A DNA stretch of 64,000 nucleotides, from positions 2,728,001-2,792,000 of the forward strand of contig OZ246962.1 of assembly GCA_965232255.1 (NCBI GenBank), given 5' to 3'. Origin of the DNA: Endozoicomonas sp965232255. Its GTDB lineage: Bacteria; Pseudomonadota; Gammaproteobacteria; Pseudomonadales; Endozoicomonadaceae. This document shows, one piece after another, positions 63,040 to 64,000 of this stretch. Made by a program: the position numbers and the translations under genes. The notes under the pieces were generated by a model. The model made no database searches. It was not told the DNA's origin and saw only the letters and a list, made by a program, of their open reading frames with translations. Numbering within the stretch: the stretch's first letter is position 1; each line of letters starts with the position of its first letter.

Positions 63040-63918
63040 TTAAACTCTTGGCAAATTCATTTCTGCCAGCCACTCATTCAGTTGCATTTTGTTCAGACCA
63101 TAAAAGCCGGTAGAAGGAATGGCTTTTCTGGCCAATGTCACATAAGGCGCAACGGTAATTGCCGTACCAATTTCTCCTGGCTTCATCATTGAATAGGAAA
63201 AACCAATATAAGTACGATCAAATAACACATGAGAGTCTTGGCCACATTCAGTAATCGACCATACTACAGACTTTCTCATATCATCCAGAAAGGTTTTCAA
63301 ATCTTGTTCATTATCGTTTTTAGTCCAGACGCCGGCGTCTTCAATAAAAAGATCAGCGCAATTATCCCGATCTTTTGCTATGGATATGGCAATACATGAC
63401 CAGACACCATAGCCCTCGCCAGCTTTCAGTGGACGATCTTCTCGCGGACGAAAACTGTTAACACCTTTATTGGCACAGATAACGTGGGCACCTGGAAGCG
63501 GCGGGAAGCGACGTGAACTTTCTGTACCAAACAGATTTTTAGCAGCATCCAGCAGAGGTGCTGCATCATAGACATCCAGCAAATCTCCGTTGTATTGTTC
63601 CAGGCTCAATACTGGCTGAATCTTATTGTTGTGAATATCTTCATGAATGGCGAGATCATGCCCCCAAATTTGTCCGGCCAGCCCACAAAAGCTGGATGCG
63701 GTCAGCATATTAATTTGACCTATGTAAGCGTCAGCACATTCTGCCTTGTCATAAACGACGATTTTGTCCAACAATACGTCGTCGGTTTTTGCAACAGTTC
63801 CGGTTGATACTTTTAATGCTGCCACATAGCCTAAACCTTGAGCGCCGGGGCAACCGTAACCATCACAATAATCATCAAAAGGACTTATCGCCAGCCTGTC
63901 TATTTTAGGTGCCTTCAT
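63040..63918 (-). CDS. hdcA: Pyruvoyl-dependent histidine decarboxylase
   Basis: 292 residues, a little shorter than the roughly 310 of the Lactobacillus enzyme. It turns histidine into histamine and CO2. The proenzyme cuts itself between two serines to create a pyruvoyl group; that site is visible as NMLTASSFCG (Ser75-Ser76). Other matching stretches are IDRLAISP, AYIGQIN, GEGYGVWSCIAISIAKD, FIEDAGVW, and IGFSYSMMKPGEIGTAITVAPYV. The ATG has AAAGG upstream. Gammaproteobacteria that make histamine usually use the PLP enzyme, so this type suggests transfer. A histidine/histamine antiporter is not seen in the window; it may lie beyond the right edge. Confidence 0.92.
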   Translation of the reverse strand: MKAPKIDRLAISPFDDYCDGYGCPGAQGLGYVAALKVSTGTVAKTDDVLLDKIVVYDKAECADAYIGQINMLTASSFCGLAGQIWGHDLAIHEDIHNNKIQPVLSLEQYNGDLLDVYDAAPLLDAAKNLFGTESSRRFPPLPGAHVICANKGVNSFRPREDRPLKAGEGYGVWSCIAISIAKDRDNCADLFIEDAGVWTKNDNEQDLKTFLDDMRKSVVWSITECGQDSHVLFDRTYIGFSYSMMKPGEIGTAITVAPYVTLARKAIPSTGFYGLNKMQLNEWLAEMNLPRV

Positions 63919-64000
63919 AAAAATGTACCTTTAGCTTCGTTATATTCTGTCCACTTTGAAATCGTGAGCTTTTCCGATAGACAAATGTTGCTGCATTTAG

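Overview
The window looks like a gammaproteobacterial chromosome. Housekeeping neighbourhoods match the Pseudomonas/Oceanospirillales pattern: hupB-ppiD, ftsK-lolA-rarA-crcB-serS, topA then lexA-sulA-psrA-(LD-transpeptidase)-nagZ, csiV-mfd-gap, feoABC and fabY. Eukaryote-like proteins sit among these genes: a BIR/inhibitor-of-apoptosis-type protein, an ankyrin protein that reads like an IkB, and large unrecognised proteins. Together they suggest a host-associated marine lineage such as Endozoicomonadaceae. That placement is inference; no rRNA gene is present.

Layout. 0-8.5 kb: the hupB tail, ppiD, an Lrp-family regulator divergent from hpd-phhA (phenylalanine/tyrosine breakdown), a zinc alcohol dehydrogenase, an alpha/beta hydrolase and a DUF4892 protein. 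8.7-18.7 kb: a six-gene minus-strand operon with ZorA-like and ZorB-like motor proteins, an HNH nuclease (so far like type II Zorya), then an Hsp70-TPR protein, a compact UvrD-like helicase and a repeat-built coiled-coil protein with a SAP-like tail. This is the best candidate for an undescribed system. 19-26 kb: yaeQ, a probable FNR-activated small RNA, a YecH-like protein, a potassium channel, ftsK, lolA, rarA and crcB. 26.6-31 kb: serS, then the head-to-head BIR / IkB-like pair.

31-38 kb: a YfcC-type transporter, then a three-gene minus-strand cluster (unknown 893-residue protein, IucA/IucC-like synthetase, SDR oxidoreductase). 39-47.7 kb: topA, a small conserved protein, lexA-sulA with two SOS boxes, a decayed psrA, an L,D-transpeptidase, nagZ and two tandem MscS-type channels. 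47.7-49.7 kb: a partner-switching module (REC-PP2C phosphatase, STAS antagonist, HATPase kinase). 49.7-58.9 kb: csiV, mfd, gap and the feoABC ferrous-iron operon. 58.9-64 kb: a methyltransferase, a DUF2147 protein, a GlxA-type regulator, fabY and a pyruvoyl-dependent histidine decarboxylase, which would make histamine.

Taken together, a conventional gammaproteobacterial core carries three accessory themes: phage defence (Zorya-like operon), host interaction (BIR, IkB-like ankyrin, histamine production) and iron or siderophore-like metabolism (feo, IucA/IucC-like). All functions are read from motifs by eye; no database search was run.
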